Assembly (NCBI GenBank): GCA_017529925.1
Contig: JAFXMZ010000010.1
Coordinates: forward strand, 1-47,922
Direction of reading: 5' to 3'
Length of the DNA: 47,922 nt
Source of the DNA: Clostridiales bacterium
Lineage (GTDB): Bacteria > Bacillota > Clostridia > Saccharofermentanales > Saccharofermentanaceae
Shown here: positions 22,677 through 32,287 of the stretch, in pieces
Position numbering within the stretch: position 1 is the first letter of the stretch
Layout of the letters: each line of letters starts with the position of its first letter
Notes under the pieces: model-generated
What the model was told of the DNA's origin: nothing
Database searches by the model: none
What the model saw: the letters and a program-made list of their open reading frames with translations, nothing else
Translations under genes and position numbers: made by a program

Positions 22677-24851
22677 ATGTTGCTGACTTCGAAGAAGTGG
22701 CACACGGCAGCTGTCTTTGAGAAAAAAGACACAGATGCCGTGATGGATGCGCTACTCAAAGGGAGAAATATCGTAACGCCCGAGCAGAGGGAAAAGTTTA
22801 TGCTCGACGGGGACGGGATCTGGCATGATCCTTTTCTCTTCGCCAATATGGATAAGGCTGTCGACATAATAGTCGAGAGCATCAGGGACAATAAGAAGAT
22901 ACTTGTCTACGGCGACTATGACTGTGACGGAGTAACGGCGACATCGATACTCGTAAGATATTTCAGATCCCATGACTGCAACGTAAGCTATATAGTTCCA
23001 CACAGGGCTGAGCACGGATACGGGCTTACCGAGAATATAATGGACAAGGTCACAAAGGAGGCTCCCGATCTTCTTATCACCGTCGACTGCGGCATCACGA
23101 ATATCGATACCGTAAAGGAGATAAAGGATATGGGAATAAAGGTGATAGTCACCGATCACCATAACGTGAAGGACGATATCCCGAAGGCCGATGCAGTCAT
23201 CTGCGCGAAAAGGGAGGATAATACATATCCCTTCAAGGACCTTTGCGGAGCGGGAGTCGCATTAAAGCTCATAGAGGCATTGGGAAGAGACGGAAGGTTC
23301 AAGGTTACGGGAAACCTCTGGAGACAATCGATCGAGCTCGCGGGTATAGCGACGATCGCGGATCTCGTTTCAGTCGTTGACGAGAACAGGACCATCATCA
23401 AGAAGGCTTTCAAGAGCATGAAGAAGGCTGTCAATCCCGGTGTCCGCATAATGAACGATATGCTGCTCGATCAGGGGAAGACCCTGGACGAGACATTCAT
23501 CTCATTTAATTTCGTACCGAGGATAAATGCTGCAGGAAGGCTCTACGATTCTTCCGATGCGCTGAAGCTCTTCCTCGGGAATGACGAGGAAGAGGTCAGG
23601 AAGGCCGCAGAGGCCCTCGGCAGGGAGAATGAGGAGAGGAAGCAGATCGAGGCAGGTGTCTTCTCCGAGGCAGTGGCCCAGATAGAAGATGTCAATAGAC
23701 CCGACGAATGGATGCTCACGAATACATGCGGACCTGTCGTTGCTTACGGCAAGGGTTGGCACCAGGGCGTACTCGGTATAGTCGCGGGCAAGCTCTCGCA
23801 GTATTTCAGGAGAACGGCGATAGTATTTACGGACGATTCAATTGATCCCGAGAATGTAAAGGGTTCAGGAAGGGCATTCGGAGAGTATGACCTTTTCGGT
23901 GCGCTCGAGGAAGTCTCTGATGACTGTGTCAATTACGGAGGCCACAAGAAGGCTGCCGGACTCGTTGTGAAGAAATCGGGACTTAAGAAGTTCATGACCG
24001 ATCTCGAGGAGAATGCGAAGAGGAAGAAAGAGCAGAATAAGAAAATATCCGGCGCGGAGGACGGTGAAGACTCGGACCGCTTTACCGATGATGATGTCAT
24101 CGAGATAAATGCACAGATACCTTTCGAGCAGGTGACTTTTGAGATGTATGAGAGGATCTGCGTTATGAAGCCCTTTGGCATCGCCAACAGGAAGCCTGTA
24201 TTCTCAACGCTGAACCTTATCGTTACCGATATGGCATCGATGAGTGACGGTGCGCATATCAGGCTCGAACTGTCGGACGGATCCGATCCTTCGAACAAGG
24301 AGACGCTGTCGGCCGTCGGATTCGGTTTCGGACAGTATGCATCAGTTCTTAAGATCGGCGACAGGGTTGATATCGCATATACGATGAACGAATATACTTA
24401 CAGGGGCAAGACGACACTGAGCCTTCACATCGAGGACCTGATCCCCGAGGACGGCAAGTCTTTTCTCTGGGCAAAGAATAATATTGCCGAGGAACTTTAC
24501 GGCAGCGGCATGACGCCGGACCAGATCGGCAAGCTCGCGGGAGGAGGCATCAGTGAGCTCATTCCCGGCAAGGAACAGTATCTGTCATGCTACAGGGTCG
24601 TTTTCGATAAGTGCAGCGAAGGTATCTCTACTGTGGATATAAAGCTGCTGTCGAGGATGATCACTGCCAATTCGGGCGTGGCGATCACACCTTTCCAGAC
24701 GAGAAGATGTCTTGACGTTTTCTCCGAGGCTGGAATAATAAAGCTGGGCGTGATAGATCCGGATAAGGTATGTTTCAGTTTCCTTCCCGGGAAAGAGAAG
24801 GTCAACCTTAACGTATCATCGACTTATAAGAGGCTGAACGAATATGTCTGA
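22677..24851 (+). CDS. recJ: Single-stranded-DNA-specific exonuclease RecJ
   Basis: 724 residues. A 5'-3' ssDNA exonuclease of recombination and mismatch/base-excision repair. DHH-phosphoesterase motifs in order: VYGDYDCDGVTATS (Asp 80, 82 and 84), LITVDCGI (about 133-140), VTDHHN (DHH at 160-162), and the DHHA1 domain with YGGHKKAAGLVV near 420-435. An OB-fold follows (about 480-590), and a C-terminal extension with a helix-turn-helix look (about 630-724), as in Firmicutes RecJ. A charged insert (about 450-470) separates DHHA1 and the OB-fold. The stop overlaps the start of rel by eight bases. The Shine-Dalgarno is weak, and the start rests on conservation of MLLTSKKW. Confidence 0.94.
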   Translation: MLLTSKKWHTAAVFEKKDTDAVMDALLKGRNIVTPEQREKFMLDGDGIWHDPFLFANMDKAVDIIVESIRDNKKILVYGDYDCDGVTATSILVRYFRSHDCNVSYIVPHRAEHGYGLTENIMDKVTKEAPDLLITVDCGITNIDTVKEIKDMGIKVIVTDHHNVKDDIPKADAVICAKREDNTYPFKDLCGAGVALKLIEALGRDGRFKVTGNLWRQSIELAGIATIADLVSVVDENRTIIKKAFKSMKKAVNPGVRIMNDMLLDQGKTLDETFISFNFVPRINAAGRLYDSSDALKLFLGNDEEEVRKAAEALGRENEERKQIEAGVFSEAVAQIEDVNRPDEWMLTNTCGPVVAYGKGWHQGVLGIVAGKLSQYFRRTAIVFTDDSIDPENVKGSGRAFGEYDLFGALEEVSDDCVNYGGHKKAAGLVVKKSGLKKFMTDLEENAKRKKEQNKKISGAEDGEDSDRFTDDDVIEINAQIPFEQVTFEMYERICVMKPFGIANRKPVFSTLNLIVTDMASMSDGAHIRLELSDGSDPSNKETLSAVGFGFGQYASVLKIGDRVDIAYTMNEYTYRGKTTLSLHIEDLIPEDGKSFLWAKNNIAEELYGSGMTPDQIGKLAGGGISELIPGKEQYLSCYRVVFDKCSEGISTVDIKLLSRMITANSGVAITPFQTRRCLDVFSEAGIIKLGVIDPDKVCFSFLPGKEKVNLNVSSTYKRLNEYV

Positions 24852-27300
24852 ACTGAGCGAATACGAATATCTGGCAGATGTTGATAACGTGCCGGAGATA
24901 CCTGATTACATAGCGGAGAAATTCCGTGAAGTGTTAGGTGCGTTCGAATCTTATGCAGGCAACGCACATCTTCCCCGGGAACAGATCGATAAGGAAAGCG
25001 CGCTCATAAAGAGAGCTTTTGAATTTGCATTCAAGGCGCACAGGAACCAGAAGAGGAAGAACGGCGAGCTCTATATAATCCATCCGATCGCGACTGCGGA
25101 GATACTGGCGGAACTCGAGGTCGATTCCGAGTCCCTGGCGGCAGCCCTCCTTCACGATACGATAGAAGATACGCAGGCTGATTCCGAGCTCCTGGAGAAG
25201 CTCTTCGGAAAGACGATAACGATCCTTGTCGAGGGTGTTACAAAGCTCAACAAGATCGCATTTGTCACCAAAGAGGAAGAACAGGCCGATAACGTAAGGA
25301 AGATGCTCGTTGCCATGACGGAGGATATCAGGGTCATCCTGATAAAGCTCGCAGACCGTCTTCACAATATGCGAACGATGCAGTACCAGACACCCGAGAA
25401 GCAGGTCGAGAAGGCGAAGGAGACACTCGATATCTACGTTCCTTTCGCCGAGAGGTTCGGAGTATTCAAGATCAAGTGGGAGCTTGAGGATCTGTGCCTC
25501 CGCTATCTCGATTATGACGGATACTATAAGCTCGTCGGCATGATCTCATCGAAAAGGTCCGAGAGAGAGGCATTCATGGCGCAGGTCGTCGCCGAACTCT
25601 CTTCAAAACTCGAAGAATACGGCATAACACATTACGATATCGAGGGGCGTCCCAAACACTTCTACAGTATCTACAAGAAGATGCATGACAGGGGCAAGAA
25701 CCTGGATCAGATCTATGACATGTTCGCATGCAGGATAATCGTCGATTCGCTCACTGACTGCTATGCCGTCCTCGGTATAGTACATGAGATGTATGTACCG
25801 CTTCCCGGCAGGTTCAAGGACTATATCGGCAACCCGAAGGAGAACGGATACCAGTCTATCCATACGACGGTCAAGAGACCGGGAGGAAAGTCTTTCGATG
25901 AGACCACTTTCGAAGTGCAGATAAGGACATACAGCATGCACCGTGAGGCCGAATACGGAATCGCGGCTCACTGGCACTACAAGGAAGCGGGCAACTCGAA
26001 GTCCTTCAAGGAGGATATCTACGACCAGAGGATCACATGGGTAAGGCAGTTCCTTGATGCACAGAAGGATGCGGACGATCCGAAGGATTTCCTCGATCTT
26101 CTGAAGACGAACGTTACGCCGGGTGAAGTATTCGTATTTACTCCGAAGGGCAAGGTAATAAGGCTTCCGGAAGGGTCATGCCCCATTGATTTTGCATACA
26201 ATATCCACAGCGGCATAGGCAACCATATGCATGGTGCGAAGGTCAACGGAAGGATCGTTCCGCTGTCCTATGAGCTCAAGACAGGTGATGTCGTCGAGAT
26301 ACTGGCATCGGATAAGATAAAGGGTCCTTCGAAAGACTGGTCCAAGATGGTCAAGACCGCTTCGGCGCGTTCCAAGATAAATGCATTCTTCAAGAAGGAG
26401 TCCAGAGGAGAGAACGTAGCCGAAGGTAAGGAAAGGCTCGAACGTGAGATAGAGAAGAGCGGCTTTACCGCGATGCAGCTCATGATCCCCGACAACATAA
26501 AGGTGATCCTCTCCAAGTACGGCTTCAATGCCATGGATGATATGTATGCCGCGATAGGATACGGTGCACTTACTGCGGGCAAGGTCTTCGGAAAGCTCCG
26601 TGACGAATACATAAAGTCGCTGTCGGAGGACGAGAGGAGAAAGCTCGGATACAGGACCACTTCAGACGGCGGAGTCGTTTATTACAGCCCTGAGGAACTT
26701 CCCGATGACATCGGCAAGGGCGACATGGTAAAGGCTTCAAAGCCCGCGGGAGCGCAGCCTCCCAAGGCCCCTGCTCATAAGGAGGCGCCGAAGACCGAGA
26801 CGCGCGCTTCGAAGATAAAGCGTGCCGAGAATGCCGTTGTCGTCGAGGGCATAGAGAACTGTGCCGTCCATCTTGCCAGGTGCTGCCATCCCGTTCCGGG
26901 AGATGACATCATCGGATATGTCACCCAGTCGGGCGGTGTCGGTATACATAAGAAGACATGTTCCAATGTCACGAATATCATGAAATATAAGGACAGGACA
27001 CAGAAGGATCTCGAGCGTTCACAGAGGCTCGTATCGGTCCACTGGGTCGAAGGAAATGTAGTAGGTATCTTTGATGTCGAACTCGGTATCGTCGCGACCG
27101 ACCGTAACTATCTGCTCCTTGATATACTGAGCGTCATGCGCGAGGAGCATATCAATACCGAGAAGGTAAATACACACGTCAGTGCCGACCTTATCGCCGA
27201 GATAAATATCACGATAACGGTGAAGAGTTCCGAACAGTACGAGAGGATAATCGGCAGGATAAAGAACGTCAAGGACGTCATTTCAGTAACAAGGATCTGA
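24844..27300 (+). CDS. rel: Bifunctional (p)ppGpp synthetase/hydrolase
   Basis: 818 residues, the long Rel form. HD hydrolase domain with YIIHPIATAEIL and LLHDTIEDT (HD at 104-105, ED at 108-109), intact, so hydrolysis is expected. Synthetase domain (about 255-370) with FYSIYKKM, ACRIIVDSLTDCYAVLG and FKDYIGNPKENGYQSIHTTV. TGS domain (about 410-470, VFVFTPKGKVIRLPEGS). Zinc-finger/helical region with CAVHLARCCHPVPGDDIIGY near 675-695. C-terminal ACT domain (about 745-818). It makes the alarmone from ATP and GTP/GDP on stalled ribosomes and degrades it otherwise. It is translationally coupled to recJ; apt, which often sits between these genes in Bacilli, is absent. Confidence 0.96.
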   Translation: MSELSEYEYLADVDNVPEIPDYIAEKFREVLGAFESYAGNAHLPREQIDKESALIKRAFEFAFKAHRNQKRKNGELYIIHPIATAEILAELEVDSESLAAALLHDTIEDTQADSELLEKLFGKTITILVEGVTKLNKIAFVTKEEEQADNVRKMLVAMTEDIRVILIKLADRLHNMRTMQYQTPEKQVEKAKETLDIYVPFAERFGVFKIKWELEDLCLRYLDYDGYYKLVGMISSKRSEREAFMAQVVAELSSKLEEYGITHYDIEGRPKHFYSIYKKMHDRGKNLDQIYDMFACRIIVDSLTDCYAVLGIVHEMYVPLPGRFKDYIGNPKENGYQSIHTTVKRPGGKSFDETTFEVQIRTYSMHREAEYGIAAHWHYKEAGNSKSFKEDIYDQRITWVRQFLDAQKDADDPKDFLDLLKTNVTPGEVFVFTPKGKVIRLPEGSCPIDFAYNIHSGIGNHMHGAKVNGRIVPLSYELKTGDVVEILASDKIKGPSKDWSKMVKTASARSKINAFFKKESRGENVAEGKERLEREIEKSGFTAMQLMIPDNIKVILSKYGFNAMDDMYAAIGYGALTAGKVFGKLRDEYIKSLSEDERRKLGYRTTSDGGVVYYSPEELPDDIGKGDMVKASKPAGAQPPKAPAHKEAPKTETRASKIKRAENAVVVEGIENCAVHLARCCHPVPGDDIIGYVTQSGGVGIHKKTCSNVTNIMKYKDRTQKDLERSQRLVSVHWVEGNVVGIFDVELGIVATDRNYLLLDILSVMREEHINTEKVNTHVSADLIAEINITITVKSSEQYERIIGRIKNVKDVISVTRI

Positions 27301-27307
27301 AAAAGAA

Positions 27308-27341
27308 GGGCCGTCTCATTTCACTTCTGAGACGGCCCTAT
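27308..27341. terminator. Bidirectional terminator between rel and rnj
   Basis: Perfect 10-bp arms GGGCCGTCTC (27308-27317) and GAGACGGCCC (27329-27338) around an 11-base loop. TATTTC follows on the plus strand and TTCTTTTT on the minus strand, so it can serve both convergent genes. Confidence 0.92.
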
Positions 27342-27374
27342 TTCATGTCTTTCTTTTTGTCTTTCTTTTCCTGA

Positions 27375-29102
27375 TCATCTTCTCGGATTGATGTGGCAGG
27401 TATTTACGATCAGTGCCGGGTGTCTTCCGGTCCTCTCGGAGGCGAATGCTCTAATCCTGTCCTTGAACTGCCTTGATGCGATCTCGGCTTCGAGTATGTC
27501 ATTCTTTCTCGCGTGCTTTGAAAGAAGGCTCATTACCCTTGCCGCGCAGTCGGCGTGGAAGTCCTCTTTCTCATCATCGAAAACAAAACCTACGGAGTCG
27601 ACAACGGGCGGGCAGGCGAGCTCGCGTGTCTTGTCATCGACCGTCAGGGATACGCATAGGCATCCGTCCTCGGCAAGCTTTCTTCTCTCGGAAAGTACAT
27701 GGTTCTTGGGGTCGGATATACCGGATCCGTCGATCAGTACAGACCCCGATGCAACATGGTCCGTGATCTCGGCTTTCTTCCTTCCTACGGAGAGCATGTC
27801 GCCGTTGTTCATTATGAAGATATTCTCCATCGGTACGCCGAGCTCGTTCGCAAGTTCGGCATGCTTGTAGAGCATCCTGTATTCGCCGTGAACGGGCACG
27901 AAGAACTTGGGCTTCAGGATGGAGTGCAGGAGCATCAGTTCATTCCTGTATGCATGTCCTGAAACATGTACTTCGGCGAGCGATTCATAGATGACGTTCG
28001 CGCCTCTCTTGAAGAGCTCATTGATGACCCTGTAGATGGGCTTCTCATTGCCCGGGATAGGGTGTGCAGAGAGGATGACAGTGTCACCCTTCCTGATCTC
28101 GACAGCCCTGTGCGAAGCGAAAGCCATCCTCGACAATGCGCTCATGGGTTCGGCCTGTGATCCTGTCGTGAGAACGACTATCTCGTTGTCGTCATATCTG
28201 TCTATATCATCGATATCTATCAATGTATCCGGCTTCATGCTGATGTAGCCCAGGGAGTTCGCGACATTAAAGCATGTAACCATAGACCTTCCAGAAAGGC
28301 ACACATGCCTGCCGTACATCTCGGCCGCCGTAAAGATCTGCTGCATCCTGTGAACGTGGCTCGAGAACGTTGCTACGATTATCCTTCCCTCGGTGCTGCC
28401 GAAGATCTTCTGGAAGGATTCGCCTACCTGCTGCTCCGACTGCGAAAAGCCGTCCTTCTCGACATTCGTACTCTCACACATGAACAGGAGGACACCCTGC
28501 TTTCCGTATTCTGCGAATCTCTGAAGGTCCATTACCTTGCCGTTTATGGGAGTAAAGTCGACCTTGAAGTCACCCGAGTGGATTACATTTCCGACAGGCG
28601 TCTTCATTGCTATCGCATAGCTGTCGGCGATACTGTGATTTACCCTGATGAACTCGACTTCAAAACTGTTTCCTATCTTTATGCTGTCACCGTTGTGGAC
28701 AGCCTCGAGACTGATGCCCTTAAGGCTGACATTACGCTCCGACAGCTTATGCCTTACGAGCTCCACCGTGAGCTTGCCGCCATATACGGGACACTTGAAT
28801 TCCTTGAGAAAATAGGGGAGAGCTCCGATGTGGTCCTCATGTCCGTGTGTAAGGATCACCGCACGGAGCTTTGACTCGTTCGCACGGATGTATGAATAGT
28901 CCTGGATGACGCAGTCAACGCCGGGCATATTCTCCTCAGCGAAAGCGACTCCGACATCTATCACGATGAGGTCGTTTCCGAACTCGAACGCTGTCATGTT
29001 CTTGCCGATCTCACACAGTCCCCCGAGGGGTATTACCTTGAGTTTTTTCTCACTCTTTGTTCCGGCCTTGCCGGTATTTCCGCCTTTGTTATTCTTTGCC
29101 AT
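27375..29102 (-). CDS. rnj: Ribonuclease J
   Basis: 575 residues. Metallo-beta-lactamase/beta-CASP ribonuclease with 5'-3' exo- and endonuclease activity; a main mRNA decay and processing enzyme where RNase E is absent. A basic Gly/Lys N-terminal tail (about 1-20) precedes KVIPLGGLCEIGKNM. The metal-binding motif THGHEDHIGALPYF starts at about 85. Further motifs are NHSIADSYAIAMKTPVGNVIHSGDFK, the beta-CASP motifs VATFSSHVHRMQQI and VLTTGSQAEPMSAL, then VHVSGHAYRNELMLLHSILKPKFFVPVHGEYR. The C-terminal domain (about 470-575) is present. A single paralogue lies here; whether a second exists elsewhere is not known. Confidence 0.95.
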   Translation of the reverse strand: MAKNNKGGNTGKAGTKSEKKLKVIPLGGLCEIGKNMTAFEFGNDLIVIDVGVAFAEENMPGVDCVIQDYSYIRANESKLRAVILTHGHEDHIGALPYFLKEFKCPVYGGKLTVELVRHKLSERNVSLKGISLEAVHNGDSIKIGNSFEVEFIRVNHSIADSYAIAMKTPVGNVIHSGDFKVDFTPINGKVMDLQRFAEYGKQGVLLFMCESTNVEKDGFSQSEQQVGESFQKIFGSTEGRIIVATFSSHVHRMQQIFTAAEMYGRHVCLSGRSMVTCFNVANSLGYISMKPDTLIDIDDIDRYDDNEIVVLTTGSQAEPMSALSRMAFASHRAVEIRKGDTVILSAHPIPGNEKPIYRVINELFKRGANVIYESLAEVHVSGHAYRNELMLLHSILKPKFFVPVHGEYRMLYKHAELANELGVPMENIFIMNNGDMLSVGRKKAEITDHVASGSVLIDGSGISDPKNHVLSERRKLAEDGCLCVSLTVDDKTRELACPPVVDSVGFVFDDEKEDFHADCAARVMSLLSKHARKNDILEAEIASRQFKDRIRAFASERTGRHPALIVNTCHINPRR

Positions 29103-29146
29103 ATGATTCCTTTCAGATCTTTGCCGCAGTCACGTATTACGGACTG

Positions 29147-30208
29147 TCAGCTTACAATATAAACTTCAGCCGAAGTCGTGGACATCGATTCGCCCGCCTC
29201 GGCATAGATATCTATGTGATCGCCCTTTACTCCCGAACCTCTGTCCTCGACGGTATAGTATCCGTCGCCTCCGAGTGGATCATTCGGGATGTAGATTATG
29301 GTGCCTGCAGGGAAGATAGACCAGTCAGCGGCGATCGTCCTTCCTTCGGAACATGTCGCCCCTGTCGCCGTTGCCGTACTGTAGGATCCGTCTCCGTTGG
29401 CCTGTGGTCCGTAGAATGTTATCCTGCAGACTCCGTAGTATTTCATTCCGTCGATGTTGCCGTTTGAAGGTGCTTCCGTGGCTCGGGTCGTTGCCTGCGT
29501 AGTCGCCTGTGTCGTCGTGGCAGCCGTAGTCGTCTGTGAAGCCTGTGACGTCTGCTGCGGTACGGGTGTGGGCGTTGCTACGATAACGGGATCCTTCTGT
29601 GTAAGTACGATATAGACATAGTTGCCGTTATAGGTCCTGTACCAGCCGTTATCAGTCTCGGCGACAACATCTATGGCATCGCCGTAGTCGAGCGTCTTAA
29701 CGATGTCGTAGTCTGTTCCCGGACCTGATCTGACGTTCATGTTGCCGATAGCATAGACCTGATCGTAATATTCCTTCTCCGTAACGGTCTGCTCGGTGGT
29801 CTCCGTTGTTTCCGAAGAGGCCGCGGAGGAAGCGGAGGTCTCCGAAGAGGAGGAAGTATCAGAGGATTCCGTCGCGGAAGAGGCAGGCCCCACATATGAT
29901 TCGGTCGTTTCCGGAGTTGTCTCTGAAGAAGACGCAGAAGTCTCTTCTCCCCCGGAGACTGAAGCGGATGCCGATGATGCATCGGAGGCAAGCGAAGAGA
30001 GACGGTCGTTCTTCTTCTGAAGATCGGCTTTCGTCTGCGCATCGATAAGTGCCGAGATACCGATCATGCCGAGGGCGCACAGTACTATGACGCACGTTAC
30101 CGAGAGTGCGGCCTTCATGGTCGGGGAATTATCCCTGTTAAGTGTCGTCAGATCGAAGAACTTCACTTTGAACGATCCTTTTCTTTCGCCTTTCTGCCAT
30201 ACGGGCAT
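29147..30208 (-). CDS. SH3b and 3D-domain cell-wall protein with membrane anchor
   Basis: 353 residues. A cytoplasmic N-terminus (about 1-28) is followed by one membrane segment (about 29-52), a long Ser/Glu/Thr linker (about 65-145), a bacterial SH3 domain (about 150-205, MNVRSGPGTDYDIVKTLDYGDAIDVVAETDNGWYR), a Thr/Gln-rich linker with repeated TTQAT, and a C-terminal 3D domain (about 260-353) with the motif VEDRGSGVKGDHIDIY that names the family. 3D domains have a double-psi barrel fold and occur in lytic transglycosylases and resuscitation factors, so a peptidoglycan role outside the membrane is likely. Codon 15 (GTG at 30166), preceded by AAAGGA, may be the true start. The linkers are serine-rich and compositionally simple. 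Confidence 0.85.
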   Translation of the reverse strand: MPVWQKGERKGSFKVKFFDLTTLNRDNSPTMKAALSVTCVIVLCALGMIGISALIDAQTKADLQKKNDRLSSLASDASSASASVSGGEETSASSSETTPETTESYVGPASSATESSDTSSSSETSASSAASSETTETTEQTVTEKEYYDQVYAIGNMNVRSGPGTDYDIVKTLDYGDAIDVVAETDNGWYRTYNGNYVYIVLTQKDPVIVATPTPVPQQTSQASQTTTAATTTQATTQATTRATEAPSNGNIDGMKYYGVCRITFYGPQANGDGSYSTATATGATCSEGRTIAADWSIFPAGTIIYIPNDPLGGDGYYTVEDRGSGVKGDHIDIYAEAGESMSTTSAEVYIVS

Positions 30209-30292
30209 AGATATTCATTATGATTTTACCATATTTCGTTTTTTGTTAATTGATTGTCATAATCGTGAAAAGCATGAAATATTTATCCCATC

Positions 30293-30298
30293 TATAAT
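30293..30298 (+). promoter_or_regulatory. -10 element upstream of the small membrane-protein gene
   Basis: Consensus TATAAT, 40 bases before the ATG at 30339. No recognisable -35 at the proper distance. It lies in the divergent space between the 3D-domain gene and the small gene. Confidence 0.45.
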
Positions 30299-30338
30299 CG
30301 TTAATGAGCCCATTACACAAGAAAGGACGCCCACGAGC

Positions 30339-30479
30339 ATGCGAGGTAAGGATCAGAACATCAGAAAAGCAAGACCTGACGAGGAAGGATCCAGAGCTTT
30401 TCTGTTTGCCTTCTGCGCGCTCGTCATGATCCTCTGCGTCCTCCTTGATGTGTATTTCGTAATGGGCATTTTCTTCTGA
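30339..30479 (+). CDS. Small single-pass membrane protein
   Basis: 46 residues. A polar, charged N-terminal half (MRGKDQNIRKARPDEEGSRA) is followed by one hydrophobic helix of about 22 residues (FLFAFCALVMILCVLLDVYF). GAAAGGA lies about 12 bases before the ATG and a -10 element upstream. The frame is open further upstream, but that part overlaps the divergent gene and reads as non-coding. No family is recognised. The composition and its own signals suggest a real small protein, but with no homology to cite it remains tentative. Confidence 0.5.
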   Translation: MRGKDQNIRKARPDEEGSRAFLFAFCALVMILCVLLDVYFVMGIFF

Positions 30480-30504
30480 TACCTGTCATGTTTTGCCCCA
30501 AACA

Positions 30505-30533
30505 TTGAAAAAAAGGCGCAAGTCCTTTATACT
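30505..30533 (+). promoter_or_regulatory. proS promoter
   Basis: TTGAAA (30505-30510), an exact 17-base spacer and TATACT (30528-30533). The leader of about 35 bases has GGGAG before the ATG at 30575. There is no room for a T-box leader. Confidence 0.8.
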
Positions 30534-30574
30534 CTTGTCCGTATATATTTTATTTTTATTATGGGAGAACCAAG

Positions 30575-32281
30575 ATGAGAGTATCCGAAATGTTTATGGC
30601 AACACAGCGTGAGATCCCCGCAGATGCGGAGATACCTTCGCATCAGTTAATGCTCCGTGCGGGCCTTATCCGCAAGAATGCATCGGGAATCTATTCCTTT
30701 ATGCCGATGGGTTTCCGTTCATATAAGAAAGTCGAGAAGATCATCAGGGAAGAGATGGACAAGGCAGGTGCGCAGGAGCTCATCATGCCTGCTCTCCTCA
30801 CTGCAGAGACATATCAGGCTTCCGGAAGATGGGAGAAGTTCGGTCCGGAGATGTTCAGGCTCGAGGATCGGAGCGGCAGGCCTTTCTGCCTCGGTCCCAC
30901 GCATGAGGAGCCTTTCACAGAGGCTGTAAGGGATTGCATCAGATCCTATAAGCAGCTCCCCGTAACGCTCTATCAGATACAGCACAAGTACAGGGATGAG
31001 AAGAGACCGAGGTTCGGTGTCATCAGGGCAAGAGAGTTCGTCATGAAGGACGCATATTCCTTCGACTGCGACGAAGAGGGACTCGATATCTCCTACCAGA
31101 AGATGTACAAGGCATACAGGGCCATCTTTGACAGGCTCGGCCTCGACTATACGATCGTTGATGCAGACTCGGGAGCTATGGGCGGTTCCGGTTCACAGGA
31201 ATTCATGGTGAAGAGCCCCATCGGCGAAGACGGCATCTGCTTCTGCGACGAGTGCGGATATGCGGCGAATGAGGAGAAGGCCGAGTGCATGACTCCGGAG
31301 CAGGATACTTCCGCAGAGCTTCCCGTTGAGAAGATACATACACCTGGCGTAAAGACTATCGAGGAGCTCATGGCATTTATGAATGCCCAGCCTTCAGAAT
31401 TCGTTAAGACGATCCTTTATAATATCGACGGAAAGATCGTCGCGGTCATGGTAAGAGGTGACCGTGAGATCAACGAGACAAAGCTCGGCAACCTTTTCGA
31501 TGCGACAGAGATGAACCTTGCCGCATTTGACGACGTCGAGAGGATCACCGGCGCAGCAGTCGGTTTTGCAGGCCCCGTAGGACTCAAGGAGAAGATCGAG
31601 GTCATCGTCGACCGAGAAGTGTCCGTGATGAAGAATTTTATCGTCGGTGCATGCGAGACGGATTATCACCTTAAGAATGTCAATATCGGACGCGATTTCA
31701 CGCCCGACAGGATAGAGGATGTAAGGACCGCCGTTAAGGGCGATAAGTGCCCCCGCTGCGGCAAGCCCCTCGGAACTGCAAGAGGCGTTGAGGTAGGACA
31801 TATCTTCAAGCTCGGCACGAAGTATTCCGATGCTCTCGGATGCATCTATCTCGACAGGGAAGGCAGATCCAATCCGATGGTCATGGGATGCTACGGCATC
31901 GGCGTATCGAGAACGCTCGCTGCCATCATCGAGCAGAATCATGATGACGATGGTATCAAGTGGCCTGTCGTTGTAGCTCCCTATTCCGTTATCGTCATAC
32001 CGACAAAGGTAAACGAGGAAGAGAATATGAACCTCGCCGAGGCTATCTACAAGAGGCTTCAGGATGAGGGCATCGAAGTCATGATAGACGACAGGAACGA
32101 GCGTCCCGGCGTTAAGTTCAAGGATGCGGACCTCATCGGTATCCCCATGAGGATAACTGTCGGAAGGAGAGCAGGAGAGGGAATCGTTGAGCTCAAGTAC
32201 AGAGCAGGCGGCGCCGTCGAGGAAGTCTCTCTCGAGGAAGCAGTTATGGCTGCAAAGAGCCTCGTAAGATCAGCTCAGTAA
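30575..32281 (+). CDS. proS: Prolyl-tRNA synthetase (bacterial type)
   Basis: 568 residues, the bacterial class II form with the editing insert. Catalytic core: motif 1 near [16 protein letters not shown]; motif 2 with [31 protein letters not shown]; motif 3 with [18 protein letters not shown]. The INS editing domain (about 225-385, with [30 protein letters not shown]) removes mischarged alanine. An anticodon-binding domain follows (about 465-568). [15 protein letters not shown] and CPRCGKPLG look like zinc-ribbon-type segments around the insert. It has its own promoter, and the transglutaminase-like gene begins six bases after its stop, so the two are probably on one transcript. Confidence 0.97.
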   Translation: MRVSEMFMATQREIPADAEIPSHQLMLRAGLIRKNASGIYSFMPMGFRSYKKVEKIIREEMDKAGAQELIMPALLTAETYQASGRWEKFGPEMFRLEDRSGRPFCLGPTHEEPFTEAVRDCIRSYKQLPVTLYQIQHKYRDEKRPRFGVIRAREFVMKDAYSFDCDEEGLDISYQKMYKAYRAIFDRLGLDYTIVDADSGAMGGSGSQEFMVKSPIGEDGICFCDECGYAANEEKAECMTPEQDTSAELPVEKIHTPGVKTIEELMAFMNAQPSEFVKTILYNIDGKIVAVMVRGDREINETKLGNLFDATEMNLAAFDDVERITGAAVGFAGPVGLKEKIEVIVDREVSVMKNFIVGACETDYHLKNVNIGRDFTPDRIEDVRTAVKGDKCPRCGKPLGTARGVEVGHIFKLGTKYSDALGCIYLDREGRSNPMVMGCYGIGVSRTLAAIIEQNHDDDGIKWPVVVAPYSVIVIPTKVNEEENMNLAEAIYKRLQDEGIEVMIDDRNERPGVKFKDADLIGIPMRITVGRRAGEGIVELKYRAGGAVEEVSLEEAVMAAKSLVRSAQ

Positions 32282-32287
32282 GACAAG

